From Stachybotrys elegans (lineage: Eukaryota > Ascomycota > Sordariomycetes > Hypocreales > Stachybotryaceae), in contig JAGPNK010000001.1 in NCBI GenBank assembly GCA_020746835.1, positions 1,178,001-1,242,000 on the forward strand: DNA of 64,000 nt, in the 5' to 3' direction. Positions 9,602 through 20,203 of the stretch are shown piece after piece. Both the position numbers and the translations under genes were made by a program. The notes under the pieces are model-generated. The model worked only from the letters and a program-made list of their open reading frames with translations. It was not told where the DNA came from and did no database searches. Position 1 is the stretch's first letter. Each line of letters opens with the position of its first letter.

Positions 9602-12600
9602 AAAGTCATATCACTAGAATGTTTGCCTCTATGTAAAGAAGATGGTATTGCGTCTTTGAACAACAAGATTATCCTTAAACAAGAACGATATGTATTAACT
9701 TTGGAGTGTGGTGCACCAACCTTGGCGATGGACCCAAGGTACTTAATCAGGTGGAGGGACGGTAAATCCTCGGAGCCACACTAGCGTTATCTTTATTGGC
9801 ATGTGCCCTTAGCGGTGGGTTGGAAATGGGGTCGGGGGGATTTTCCAGGTACATTGGAAGTAGACCCATTTCCAGTGGACTTGGTCCTAGAAAGTATAAC
9901 GATATCATGAGCCCATCACTGTTCGGTGCATGCGATTTACCATTCGTTCCATGTTTTGGAACCGGTTGTCTTTCCAAGCCCCAACAGGATTCTGCATGCC
10001 TCCCACAAAGTCATGAAAACATAGCAGTGGCCACCCTCCGCCAGGCGGAAACTTTACTTTGCGCCTGTAATACTTGTTGGATTAGTAGTGGATTGGTGGC
10101 ATTAACAATCATCCCTCCTACACGTGCCCAAGGACCCGGCGAATGGCTTTCATCTATATGTCCGTCGACGAGCTTCGGGAGCCCCCATGCGAACAGTTTG
10201 CTGGTGGAAGTTCTGGGACATTCGAAGCCCCTCTGCACGTTCGGCATAGCCAACTCCGACAGATACGTCCGAACTGTCAACAACGCAGTTGACGTTTGCA
10301 TCGAGGGTCGTGATGTACTATCCGCTGAATGAGCGATTACTATCGAGAGCTTCGTGCCAAAGCTACCCGTCAAAGGACTTCACCGACCCAACTACTAATC
10401 AACCCCTTACCAGCTTGACTTGGGGGAGCGGACGGGGCCCTGTATTTTCTGATAGGTATGGTAGTATGCTGTTGCCTTGCCGGGCAACTGAAGAGAAGTT
10501 AAGAAAGTATATGTACCTTACTGCCATTAGTACCAAGTGCCCATGCCCTCAATCACTGCCACTCTGAAGTACTAATTCCACCCAACATTCTTTCAGAGTA
10601 CTAAACCTGGACCTTCGTGGGTGACGGCAACCCTGATATTTGCCAGCAGTTCGACTCTTTACATTTATCCATCGCAGCGCCCCCAAACTTATCCCATCGC
10701 CAGGTCTCGAGGCCTTAACCAGCAACAGTGGCAGTCTCCTACCACAACTAGAGCTCAGGACTACTGTGAGTTGCAGCGATCCTAAGCTCACTCTGCAGCT
10801 CTAATCTAATTTTCTTCCACACCTAGGTTGGTAGCCAAATTTCGAGATTTTCGTCAGCAGTACCTGATCCGATTTCTCCTGGCAGCCCCGCCGCTAACTT
10901 CATCAACAACAACGATCATTCTACCGCAGCAGGAGCTCAATATCTTTATTGGAGGCAGTCTTGTAGCTCTGGGGCAGCAGCGGTGGCCATGTGATTATTG
11001 GAATCCGATATTTAGTTGCTTGGTAGCAGCTTGTGTGTGTGGATGAAGAAGATCTCTTTCTTCGAGCCGGCCAGGCGAGATCTAATTACCCATTCGTCGA
11101 GCCAGCAGCAAACTTTTCCATCGCGGCAGCCTGGAGCGACGTACCGATATCACGTCATCTTCAATGAGTGCCATTCCCAATTCCACCATCTCAGGCCTTG
11201 CCCTTGTTGGCTGGAAGATGGGCGAGCTGCTGCCCTACTTGAGCCCCGCCATGACGAGCGGCGGTGTCTCCAAGAACCTCTTCAAGGACATGGCCGCCCT
11301 CAGGTATCATGCCGCCGCCGGCTCTGCTATGACGAGCGGCGGTGTCTCCGAGAACCTCTTCAAGGACATGATAAAGGAGATGCCGGGTGGTGGTGACCCC
11401 ATGGCCACCCTCCTCAGGCGCCATGCCGCCAGCGGCTCCGCCCATCAGCGGGGCCATAGGGTCCACGAAAGACAGACTCGCGGCGAGTCTCTACAATGAC
11501 CTTCAGCACCGAATCGCAGCATCAGCAAAAGCACCCCGTGCGGCTCGGAGACGGATATCTCCTTTGCGCGTACGCTTGAAGCCAAAATCCAATCTGGAGG
11601 CGGCATCACAAGCGAGCAGCCGCTCTCTGGTCAGCCGACACGTCAGTTTGCAGCGGGCCTCTCTGCGGTCCATCCGACAGCCAAGCCCTGACCATGAGGA
11701 CCCGACAGGCCAGTATCAGGTCAGTGTATGTGACGTTGGTTCCTGACACTATGTACATACGATCTATAATTATGGAAGCAGCAGCAACCTTCTGGGGGGT
11801 GCGGCAAAGCTTGATATTATTTTTCGAGGCTTGTCAACTGGACGATAGCCTCACTTTTTGTCTTCATTAACCATACTGTTTTTTACGACTGCTTTTTGGT
11901 TGCGAGGCACAGCAATGCTCTTATTGGCTGTTTTTTCTCAGTGTTTCATCACCCTCACTGCACCAATCTTTTCATTATCGTAGAACAAGCTGTTCTAGAG
12001 ATACAGTATCGTCAACCGTGTCGAAGGAGCCGCGAATTTGGCAAACTGCTATCATCGCATCGGCGGGGCGACTGAAATGTTGCAGTGGCTCGCGCGAGGA
12101 ACGGCAGTGGTTTTCAATGCAGTACGGCAAAGAGACGGTTCTCAAATACCTTTATGACTGCAACATTGCCCACAGCAGGCAATGGATGTTCAACCTTGGT
12201 AGTAAAGAACAGCTGGGCCGCCATTTTAGGGCGACCCTGTGACAGAAATTGGGCGCATGACCAGCAAGGCCAGTGTATATTCAAGATCATCGACGTGTAC
12301 AGAAAAGTCGTTTCTGGAGAGACTGCGAGAGCCCCCAAATGTCGTGAGTCCTGACTATTGGTGACATCTTCATCGGCTTCCTGCCTTGTGAGCCTCGGCT
12401 CTTCGTCTACACATCAAGTATGTAGACGAAATCCTGTAGAATTTCTTCTCCTTGACCCAGCAAACAAGGCTGTGTACAAAGTGAAAAAATGAAGCAGCCC
12501 ATTGACTGATCAAATCCCCAGACCGAACGAGCCCCCATACCCACGGTCATGAGGCGCCGAAAGTGGCGCTCTGGAGAAAATTCGAATATTGCAATTCTTG

Positions 12601-12608
12601 TTAATTTT
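9602..12608. other. Unassigned accessory sequence between the tRNA half-copy and a membrane-protein gene
   Basis: No gene here can be supported with confidence. Between 9,750 and 10,570 long frames are open on both strands (plus 9,796-10,332; minus 10,011-10,373 and 9,747-9,977). None has a recognisable domain, a clear start or supporting introns. Several frames around 10,600-11,050 read as protein-like pieces interrupted by stops, suggesting decayed coding sequence. At 11,164-11,746 there is a possible small gene with an internal duplication, listed separately. From 11,750 to 12,600 I see nothing. The contrast with the gene-dense flanks fits an inserted or decaying segment. Confidence 0.45.
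11164..11499 (+). CDS. Possible small orphan gene with an internal duplication
   Basis: The ATG at 11,164 opens a frame of 111 residues starting MSAIPNSTISGLALVGWKMG. A segment coding MTSGGVSxNLFKDM occurs twice, at 11,251-11,292 and 11,329-11,370, with a 78-bp period that keeps frame. A second frame from about 11,411 continues protein-like (GAIGSTKDRLAASLYND) to 11,746. The real gene may therefore be frameshifted near 11,400-11,450 or spliced there. No family is recognised. The duplication being in frame is the only positive evidence for coding, so this may be a broken gene. Confidence 0.25.
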   Translation: MSAIPNSTISGLALVGWKMGELLPYLSPAMTSGGVSKNLFKDMAALRYHAAAGSAMTSGGVSENLFKDMIKEMPGGGDPMATLLRRHAASGSAHQRGHRVHERQTRGESLQ

Positions 12609-13115
12609 CTATTCCTTGTGCAGCTTTTGGTCCCCCGAGTTGCAGCCTAGTGTGCGATTGGGAGAAAGAATCGCAATGGCCCAAGATATTGCAATAAAAG
12701 CAACATCCGCAGCAAGATAAGCCGCTACATATCTGTAATTGATTCCCTTGCTTATATAGGCCATGTATAACATCAGTACTGCAGCTGGATACAGTATGCA
12801 GACTCGAACCATAACCATACAAGCGAAAGCAAGGGCCTGCTTTGATTGAAGCCTTGGAGGACCAGCAGAAAAGACCCCATACTGGTCAGGAATATGGAGC
12901 TGTTGCGACTGGATCTCGTAACATCTAGCACCGATTGCATAAAAAAAGCGAGCCCAAGGACTGTCATTGGTGATTGAGGATATCAATAACGCAAAGATAT
13001 AGCGGAGGATGGCCGTGATGACCACGCCGATGAAGATCTGGAAGCGAATTGGTTAGGAGCGGCTTGAAAAGTTATGCTGAAGGCGGAATACATCAAGGAT
13101 TAGCGTGTCGTTCAT
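12609..13115 (-). CDS. Small orphan multi-pass membrane protein
   Basis: Two exons, 13115-13092 (eight codons, MNDTLILD) and 13037-12609, encode 150 residues. The 54-nt intron has a GTATTC donor, a CTAAC branch site and a CAG acceptor. Hydrophobic segments are seen at about residues 8-30 (IFIGVVITAILRYIFALLIS), in the middle (ALAFACMVMVRVCILYPAAV) and near the C-terminus (YVAAYLAADVAFIAISWAIA), giving three or four helices. The loop after helix 1 resembles the first loop of integral membrane proteins of fungal clusters, but I cannot place it in a family. The tail NRTLGCNSGDQKLHKE is polar. It lies inside the accessory region, and the function is unknown. Confidence 0.6.
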
Positions 13116-14082
13116 TGGGTGTCTTGAATAGGAAGACGAAGTTGGCGTGGATATGAGGTACGAGTGATACGCGGTATCTAGGTAAGGTAGGTCGTTGCTT
13201 TTTGTATAGATCTGACGTGGTGGGGGGCGGGAGGAGTAGGTCGTGATGTGGAGAGAAAATTCTCCAAATCCCGGCGGTCGTCTTTATGCTAACAACCCAA
13301 GGGGTTTGTGTTTGTAGGTACCTAGGTGGAAAGAAGCTTCCCTACCTCCGACAGGTATGCCTTATGTGTAGGCACTCAAAGAAGTGGCTGCTAAAAAAAT
13401 GTTTAATAAAAATAATAAAAATAATAAAAATAATAATAAAAAAATAAAAAAATAAAAAAATAAAAAGCTATCTACTAAGGTACCTACGTAGTAGAACTGC
13501 TGTTCTTTCTACACGGCATCAGCCCGTCCATTGGTCGGTCTATGGGGGCTAGAACGGTCGATCGTGGGCCTAAAACACGAAGCCCATTTATCAGGCGCCG
13601 AGCCGCCCGTGTGTTATCACGAATACTGTCATGGTGATGCGAGGAAATGTGCTTTCTATAAATGTTTCTCAACGGCAGGAAGACTGGGCGTTGGTATTTT
13701 GTGGCCTGGAGCTCCTCTGTCGCGCTGTTGAATGGGCACACCCACCACTGAGTTGCCTAAGGACCGGGTGATTCTCGGGCCTGATACGGAGACCCCTGCT
13801 TGTGCATAGCCCACTGCCCGCTGTCACTCATAAGTGGTGAAGAATTTCACTCAGGTTGGTTGGGATACTTCTGACCAGCCACAGCAGGGCGCAGCACGCC
13901 GTGAAAATGTTCCATCTCATCGCTGATAAGGCTCCAGGCTCCCTCCATGTCCTTTCATTGATATGAAATAAAAGGTGACGCCTTTCCTATTCCACATGCT
14001 CCTCCCTACGACTTATTTCACGGTAGTACCGAGACACTGTTTCCTTGCCAAAGTAGCGCTTCAGAAACAGGAAATTTCAGAC
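13116..14082. other. Intergenic region with a low-complexity tract
   Basis: This is the shared upstream region of two divergent genes, the membrane protein (minus) and the HET gene (plus). It contains a long A/T-rich tract described separately, bordered on both sides by GGTACCTA-like motifs (GTACCTAGGTGG, GGTACCTACG). No gene is supported. Confidence 0.5.
13392..13467 (+). repeat. (AATAAAAA)n-type low-complexity A-rich tract
   Basis: Some 75 bases are made almost entirely of A with single T residues in AATAATAAAA and AAAAAAT units. It is a degenerate microsatellite with no coding potential. It could be the 3' tail of a decayed retroelement or simply slippage-grown sequence. No element body is recognisable next to it. 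Confidence 0.85.
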
Positions 14083-16543
14083 ATGGATGCCGTGACTAAA
14101 GAACAAGGCACTGATATCAGGGTGGAATCGGCTACAGGCGCCCGGTCAGCTTCAATGGCTATGTCAACATACAAAAAGACCTCAAAGCCCTACCCGTACT
14201 ACAACTACGAGCTCCTTGAGCCACAATCCATCAGACTTCTCAGACTGCACAGCGACTCCTCTGAGCAAGACGCTGCCGCCAACCACACTGCAGACATTCG
14301 CGTTTCATTGAAACACTTTCCCCTCAGCTCCTGCCCTCAGTTTGCTGCCCTATCTTACACTTGGGGTGACCCAACCATTGAGCCCGATCCCCGTTATGCG
14401 ATTTTTACAAAGGTGGATCGCTGCTTTCCAATTGAGTGCGATGGTAGACTTCTTCTAGGCACACGCAATCTTCGCGATGCTCTGCGACGAATTCGACGAG
14501 CTCAAGGGCGATGTCCTTCGACAATGGGGATAGGAACCGTGACTTCAGAATATTATAACGATCATGACGAGGATGAAGAATGTCGTCCTACTTCTGAGTA
14601 TTATTGGATTGATGCCTTATGCATCGATCAAGACGATATCCTTGAGTAAGTCTCCCGGTTCGTCGTTGGCCCTGCTCCTTGCTAGGCATTCTATTTGTAC
14701 AAGCTTGTTAGGCAACGGAACTAATAGTACTAGACGGCAAAACCAAGTCACTTTGATGAGCCAGATATATACCCAAGCCCGCAGGTGTATAATCTGGCTC
14801 GGGGATAGTGATGGCGACGCAGCTCCTACTCTTCAGCTTTTGATCAGATTACGCAATATCGCGATAGACAACCTTGGAAGCAAAGCCAGGGCGCGTGGTG
14901 ATCATGTAGCCGACAAATTTCTGGCGAAAGTTATCTCCCTCACGTGGAGCGAGAAGAGGTCTATTTGCGACTTCTTTCTTCGGACTTGGTTTTCTCGTTT
15001 GTGGATACTGCAGGAAGCTGTTCTTTCCCACCGACAGGTCCTTCTGTGGGGATCAACATCTATGGCCTTTCATATAGTCCTGGATTTAGGAACATGGCTC
15101 TTGGGCACCCAAGCTTTCACCTTATTCCTTAACTGCTTCATCGATGAGGAGGAGTCTGAAGAGAATCGTCGCAAGATCATAGGCGTCACACACGCGGTAT
15201 CCATGCTCGCTTTTGCAAGTCAAGTCAAGGGGCACTTGCAGCAAGGTAAAGGGCACGTGGAAATCGACAAGGTACTTATCGTTGCGATGTCCGCGGAGGC
15301 TACCGATCAAAGGGACAAAGTGTATGGCATATTAGGGTTATGTCCAGACATGGTCGATGGTTTAACCCAAGAACCTGGTATAGTCGTTGACTACTCGGCA
15401 CCTGAGGCCAAAGTCTTCCAGAACGCCTGTATCGCTATTGCAAGACGGCGCTCTAGTCTCGGCTTTTTGGCGTTAGTTGGTAGATCCAAAAACCGTGCCG
15501 ATCTACCCTCGTGGTGTCCAGACTTGAGCGGGGGGAGCGGAATGTCGTCAGGCCAAGACGAATGGTATTCCACAGGGAACTTGAGGAAAGGATATTCAAC
15601 TAATAACATAACCCACGACACTGGTAGCACGGCTGTTCTAGGTGTTGAGGGGTTTCGGTTTGACTCCTTATCCAGGGTATGCGGATCGGTGCGGTCTAGC
15701 AGTCGAGTCGGAGGCCTAGTCTTGGGGCTCGCGGAGGTCATCACGCTTGTTTTGAATCTCTCCTCACCGACCACTTCTCGTGTCGACACTCTATGGAGAG
15801 GCCTTCTAAAAGGAAGGGTGCCGGTAAACAGCGAGTTGCCCTGCCCCCCGGCTGTTGGCCTCCTATTCCCCATGATTGTTTGGACGGCGCTGTGGGCTGA
15901 GTTTTATGACAGTGAATCCGACTCAATGGAACCGATTTCGTTGCCGACCACTTATGAACTGAATCTTCTAGTGACAGCGATACGCGAATTGGCCATCCTG
16001 GAGCCCGAGAATGCGATGTTTCTCCCAAACACCGCAGACTTCACATATATTTCCCGGCTTTTGGAGGACGTAGATGGACCCTCTGTCATAGACTCTCTGA
16101 GGTCGTTCCTTCACGGTCCTGTCGATGCCGAGCTATATTCGCCACAGCGAATCCTACGGCGTGCGCAGGAAGTCGGGCTTGAGCAAGAACTGCTGGACTT
16201 CTTGTGCTGGACTCCCGAAAAGGCTTGGCAAGCAAAGAAGGCAGACATAGTACGGATGTTTGGGTCGTCTTTCTCCGATCTCGGAATTCGGTTACAAGAC
16301 TCTTCAGAAAAATTCTTCACGACAGCGGAATCGCAGCTACTTGGAATGAGCAATTTTGAGATTAGGTTGGACTATGAAGTGTGGTTTCTTCGTGGTTTCT
16401 CGGCACCTGTATTGCTCAAACCGCGACCAGACGGGGGGTATGCGTTTTGTGGTACGCCTTATATTCAAGGATTGATGCGCGGAGAGCGATTTGAAAGTCC
16501 AGGCCAGTGGGAAAGTAAGAGTCATCGAATTTCATTAGTATAA
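14083..16543 (+). CDS. Heterokaryon-incompatibility (HET) domain protein
   Basis: Two exons (14083-14645 and 14734-16543) encode 790 residues. The 88-nt intron (GTAAGT...TAG) falls in the Glu codon after CIDQDDIL, and splicing gives DDILERQNQVTLMSQIY. The HET domain is clear: FAALSYTWGDP at about residues 88-97, then ECDGRLLLGTRNLRDALRRI, YYWIDALCIDQDD at about 175-187, the post-intron QVTLMSQIYTQARRCIIWLG, and FLRTWFSRLWILQEAV. The long C-terminal part has no recognised domain. HET proteins trigger cell death or growth arrest when non-self partners meet, and many fungal HET genes sit in variable accessory regions, as here. An earlier in-frame ATG at 13,996 is possible; 14,083 is preferred because the sequence before it does not look conserved. 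The allorecognition role is inferred from the family only. Confidence 0.88.
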
Positions 16544-16746
16544 GTAATATATTAGTACTATATAGGTATACAGAGTATTAATTCATGCTATCATAAACAT
16601 ACCAGGCTATAGCCACTGGTTCTTGATCACATAACACAATGTGGAATGCGCAGCATGAACATATCTCGAGATGCCCTCACGCGTGCCAGCGCGAGCTTAA
16701 GCAACACTATAGCCGCGAACGTCAGCTTGACCAACACACCACCAAC
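16544..16746. other. Spacer after the HET gene
   Basis: A short A/T-rich spacer follows the HET stop codon. No feature is supported in it. Confidence 0.5.
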
Positions 16747-17619
16747 ATGTCGTTGGACACCACCTCGCCTGCCAGTAGGCCCCACGCCCTGAACGATGAC
16801 TCAAGCAGAGCGGACGCCTTGGCCAACATCCTGGGCGCCGCTGCGGTCACGGCCCCGGCCAGTGACGAGAGCAGCCCCGAGGAGGAGGACGACGACCAAG
16901 AGCCTGTTGTGGCCAAGCCCAAGCCCCAGAAGGCGGACATGGCCCCCGCCATGCCACTAGCCAGGGCCGCAAGGTCGACCGAGGAGAAGTTCGTGGAGTT
17001 GAAGGCGAAGTCTGTGGGCTTCGCTGCTGTTGGGGGCAGGAATATAGGCGTGGGTGCAAATGAGCCCCAGTGGACGGCCGCGTAGCTGAATGTGATCTCG
17101 TCCGTGTGCTCGAGGTCGTGTGCAGGACACCAGGGGCAGCATCCCAGAACCGCACCGGCACTTTGTCAAGTAGACGCTTGAGGGGCCCATTGTGGCCATG
17201 GCGGCATCCATGCTTCCTAGGTAGTCTAGAGATGAGGATGATGAAGCTTGGGGACGGGAATGTGTGCCCCGAGGCTGGGCAAGAGCAAGGCGTACTCCGA
17301 CATCATCTGCATAGCCAAGGATGGGACTTGGGTCCTTAATTAGTGGACATCGATGAGCGTTGCCCTGGAGTTGGTCCCAGAGAGGCTCCTGAATAAGCCT
17401 GACAGGATGATCGGAGGGAGGCCCGAGAGGGGGGTCGGGGAGCTCTTTGCGAGGTTTGGCTTGTCTAAGGAGTCATTTGCGTCCATGTTCGAGGCCGCAG
17501 AGCAGAATGTGCTGAGGGTTATGGCCGCACTCAAGTGGACCAACGCGGCCTGGAGCGTGAACGCGAAGCGGCCCTCCTCACGCACATCGATGAGAACCTG
17601 CTCATGGCCATATGCATGA
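16747..17619 (+). pseudogene. Decayed coding sequence with stops and frameshifts
   Basis: An ATG at 16,747 opens MSLDTTSPASRPHALNDDSS and a Glu/Asp-rich stretch, and ends at a TAG at 17,083. Protein-like sequence then appears in another frame (VLEVVCRTPGAASQNRTGT, about 17,100-17,180). It returns to the first frame at about 17,255-17,335 (MCAPRLGKSKAYSDIICIAK, ending in a TAG) and at 17,353-17,619 (ALELVPERLLNKPDRMIGG and EQNVLRVMAALKWTNAAW). Several TAG and TGA codons interrupt the middle. The pattern is that of one gene broken by nonsense changes and at least two frame changes. I do not recognise the family. A repetitive-element protein is possible but not shown. Confidence 0.45.
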
Positions 17620-18056
17620 TTGCGGTAAAGTCCCGATGTGATTCGGCACCTTCATAATCTTGGTATTGTGTGACATTAAGGTTGTGAGCGGTGTCTCGAC
17701 GCCTATCTTGTCCGTGATCTCGCTTAGCATCAGTGCCACCCGCAGCATAGCTGGAAAAAGGCAGGATGTAAAGGCCTATTAGGGGACTTTTTAATTCCAT
17801 GATGAAATCCTGGCAGAGGTAGCGGCACTCCGATGGAGTTGTGCATATATTGCTCAAATTCAAGCGGTTTTTATTCAAGTGCACCCGATGTAACGGCTAG
17901 CGTGTAGAGGGGAGCTCTGTTCATGGGGGCTGGTGGTGCATATGCTTAACCAAGACCAAAAAATGTCAAGACTAGGCTCCGCCACGGCGGGACCTTTGTC
18001 GCAGCCCCTCATGTACCCCATTAACAAGCTCCCCGTCAGCCAACAACAACCAACCT
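17620..18056. other. tRNA-Pro upstream flank
   Basis: No gene is seen. The last 40 bases (18,018-18,056) are shared with the flank of the broken 5' half-copy at 9,530-9,569. They form the upstream part of the duplicated unit. Confidence 0.5.
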
Positions 18057-18157
18057 GGTCTGGTGGTCTAGTGGTATGATTGTCGCTTCGGGAGATCCGC
18101 CAGTTTCCAAGCTGGCTCCAATGTGACAGGTCCCGGGTTCAATCCCCGGCCAGACCC
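18057..18157 (+). tRNA. tRNA-Pro (CGG) with a 29-nt intron
   Basis: The acceptor stem GGTCTGG (18,057-18,063) pairs fully with CCAGACC (18,150-18,156), followed by C as discriminator. The D arm is GTCTAGTGGTATGAT. The anticodon stem GTCGC pairs with GTGAC (one G-T pair) around the loop TTCGGG-T, giving anticodon CGG. An intron of about 29 nt follows position 37 and contains TCCG, which can pair with the anticodon as usual in eukaryotic pre-tRNAs. The T arm is CCGGG-TTCAATC-CCCGG. A T5 Pol III terminator follows. The gene is the only complete copy; two broken copies lie at 9,570 and 21,605. The C at the discriminator position and the exact intron ends are inferred. Confidence 0.9.
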
Positions 18158-18530
18158 CTTCTTTTTGACGTTTTTTTGGGTGTGGGAGAAGTGGTTTTGT
18201 TGTTCTTGGTGGTGGCTGTGGTTGGGCGGGCGCGTGGTGGTGGCGCCGGTACGTACCAGCGGTATTGCAGTGCACTTCTTTTTCTTCCTATTTTTTTTTA
18301 CCTTTCTATGGGAGTTGATTTCAATGAACAGGGGGCTCCATGTGACGTCGCTTATGAGATAACACTGCCTGATATGGGCTGGAGAGGAGGAGTGGTGGTG
18401 GAATGTAATAAATTTATTTACCTTTACATCTACGCGGTGACTGAGTCTGTTTTGTTTAACTGTTAACTACATCAGTTAGAACACAGGGAAACATGCAAGA
18501 CAATACCAAACAAGCCACATGATATGGAAT
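18158..18530 (+). repeat. Duplicated tRNA downstream flank, copy 1
   Basis: Downstream of the intact tRNA, landmarks such as GTGGTTTTGTTGTT, the G-rich GGTGGTGGC block, TCTATGGGA and CATCAGTTAGA-ACAGGGAAACA-TGCAA occur in the same order after the tRNA 3' half-copy at 21,661-21,890. Spacings differ and substitutions are many, so the copy is old. Confidence 0.7.
18162..18166 (+). terminator. RNA polymerase III terminator of tRNA-Pro
   Basis: Five consecutive T residues start five bases after the mature 3' end, followed within ten bases by a longer T run (about 18,171-18,177). Both are standard Pol III stop signals. Confidence 0.75.
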
Positions 18531-19144
18531 ATGCCCAATCTGTAAGTCAAATCCAGCAATAGACACGCTCATGTGCTAGTATCGGGTAGGTCCTGGCACC
18601 AAGGCGGCAACATCCGTTACAGGATGGGCTCGACCACAATCCGCTGCCCACCTAGAATCTCTTAGCTCCATTTTCATTAATGGTGCAAAGCGGAGAAAAT
18701 ACTGTAGTTCAATTGGCTAGATTCTAAAAAGGACCGGAATACAAGCGATGCATTTGGGCAGTACTTCTGAGCATTCTGGTGGTTTTTTGTGCCAGCCGGT
18801 GAAAGGCACAATGGCTTGTAGGTTCAGCGGCTTACAGTGGCTTCGGGTGCCTAATTTGGCGGCTAGCGGCGCTGAATTAGAACGTGGGCCTTGTAGCCCT
18901 CTCTAACTGGCAACTAAACGGTGAATGCAATCAGAATACGTTACTTACTCTTTCCAGCTTCATTCACTTGTTCCTTGGAGACGGCAAGCCAACTCGACAT
19001 CCCAACGCACCACGACGGCAAAGGAGCCTCGATACCGCTAGCGAATGAGGCTCTGGCCCTTCTACCCCTTAAAGGCAGCTTGACGAGGATCTCATTGTTT
19101 CCCCCTCCTGTTTACGACTGCATACCTCTTTTCATCACCATAAG
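18531..19144. other. Upstream region of the orphan gene at 19,145
   Basis: No gene is supported. The part from 18,956 to 19,135 is similar in inverted orientation to pieces of 22,380-22,905 and is listed as a repeat. A frame is open from 18,921 through to 19,973, but it has no ATG before 19,145 in a usable position, so I treat this part as promoter and leader. Confidence 0.5.
18956..19135 (+). repeat. Inverted, diverged repeat, copy A
   Basis: Blocks TTCATTCAC, ACGGCAAGCCAACTCGA and GGCAGCTTGACGA...GTTTACGACTGCAT occur in the same order on the minus strand within 22,905-22,380, there with an extra insertion of about 300 bases between the first and last blocks. In translation the blocks read ETASQLD, KGSLT and VYDC in both copies, but no start or intact frame is seen in copy B. 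It may be promoter or leader DNA of a duplicated gene. Confidence 0.55.
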
Positions 19145-19973
19145 ATGGAATCCAAGTACGAAAACCCTGCTTACCCCTACATCCTCGCCACAACTGATCC
19201 CTTCATATAGTAGCCGTCATTTCTGGGATCTTGAAGAGGCTTCCTGCATCACAATCGGCAAAATTGCAGAGAAATGGCCTTCTTCCCAAGACGAAGATGT
19301 TGTCTGGCACGCCTGGGGGGCGATTCCCCGTGTGTACTTTCCCTCACGATCCACGGGCGGTCTGAAATACGCGGTCAACCGGCAGGCGCACTGGGGCCTG
19401 CTGTCAGAGTCTCTGAGTGGTCGAGAGCCTGATAACATCGCCGTCCGACTCTGCCACATCGAGCAACCGCAGCAGGGCATGCCCCCGTCGAGTTACCAGC
19501 GTGACGTCCTCTGGATCGAGTGCAGGGCGTCGAGCAATGACACACCCGCTGGGTGGCATGCCATCCTAACCGAAGCGGTAGAACAGCTAGATGTTGTGCA
19601 TTCGCCGCGCAAAGTCTATCTAATCGTGGCCGTCGGCCTCAAATGGTTGCCGTTTCTATGGGATCCAGTGGCGTCAATCCTCGACCCGAGCCCGTTGGTC
19701 ATACTGGGGGCCAGCCTCCAAGATACCTGGGAGGTAGATCCCCGCGTTCATGTGATTGATCCGGGGGCTTTACCGGGCCAAAGGCATGTTGAAGCACAAA
19801 ACGGGTCACTGACTGTGAACACGCAGTCAGCGTATTCGCTTGACTACTGGACGTTGGATCAGGGCGGGAACCCAGCAAACTTGCGCGACATGCTGCTGCT
19901 CGAGACCTTTTTTGCCCTCATCCGAACTACGCAATTCCAGTCAACCAACCCGGATGAGCTGCAGCATTGTTGA
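19145..19973 (+). CDS. Orphan protein of about 257 residues
   Basis: The proposed exons are 19145-19155 (ATG plus 8 nt, MESN split) and 19211-19973. The 55-nt intron has a GTACGA donor, an ACTGATC branch site and a CATATAG acceptor. The only other in-frame start options are non-ATG, which is why a short first exon is proposed. The protein starts MESNSRHFWDLEEASC, contains Trp-rich segments (DEDVVWHAWGAIPRVYF, VGLKWLPFLWDPVASIL) and ends DELQHC. There is no signal peptide, membrane helix or recognised domain. It lies 230 bp before a membrane-protein gene on the same strand, and the two may be co-inherited. The function is unknown. Confidence 0.5.
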
Positions 19974-20203
19974 AGGTGGAAGGAAGCTGTGTGAAGCTGT
20001 GTGCAGCTTATCCTTCAGTAAGGGCTCAGAGTGGCAGAAAAAGGCGAACCTGGTTGGTGGGCTCCAAGTATGTGCGTCGGCTTCTTCCGCCAGCAATCAT
20101 CTCATGTAACCTTCTGCCCTTTTCTCCTTGCACACTCTCTTCAATCTGCATACTCCCTCCTCCTACCAACACCATCCACAAGGGCACACCCCCAGCACAG
20201 CCA

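Noticed and set aside
18921..19144. Upstream extension of the orphan gene by reading from a GTG
   Set aside because: There is no ATG in frame and the sequence corresponds to a repeat. An ATG with a short first exon at 19,145 explains the downstream frame.
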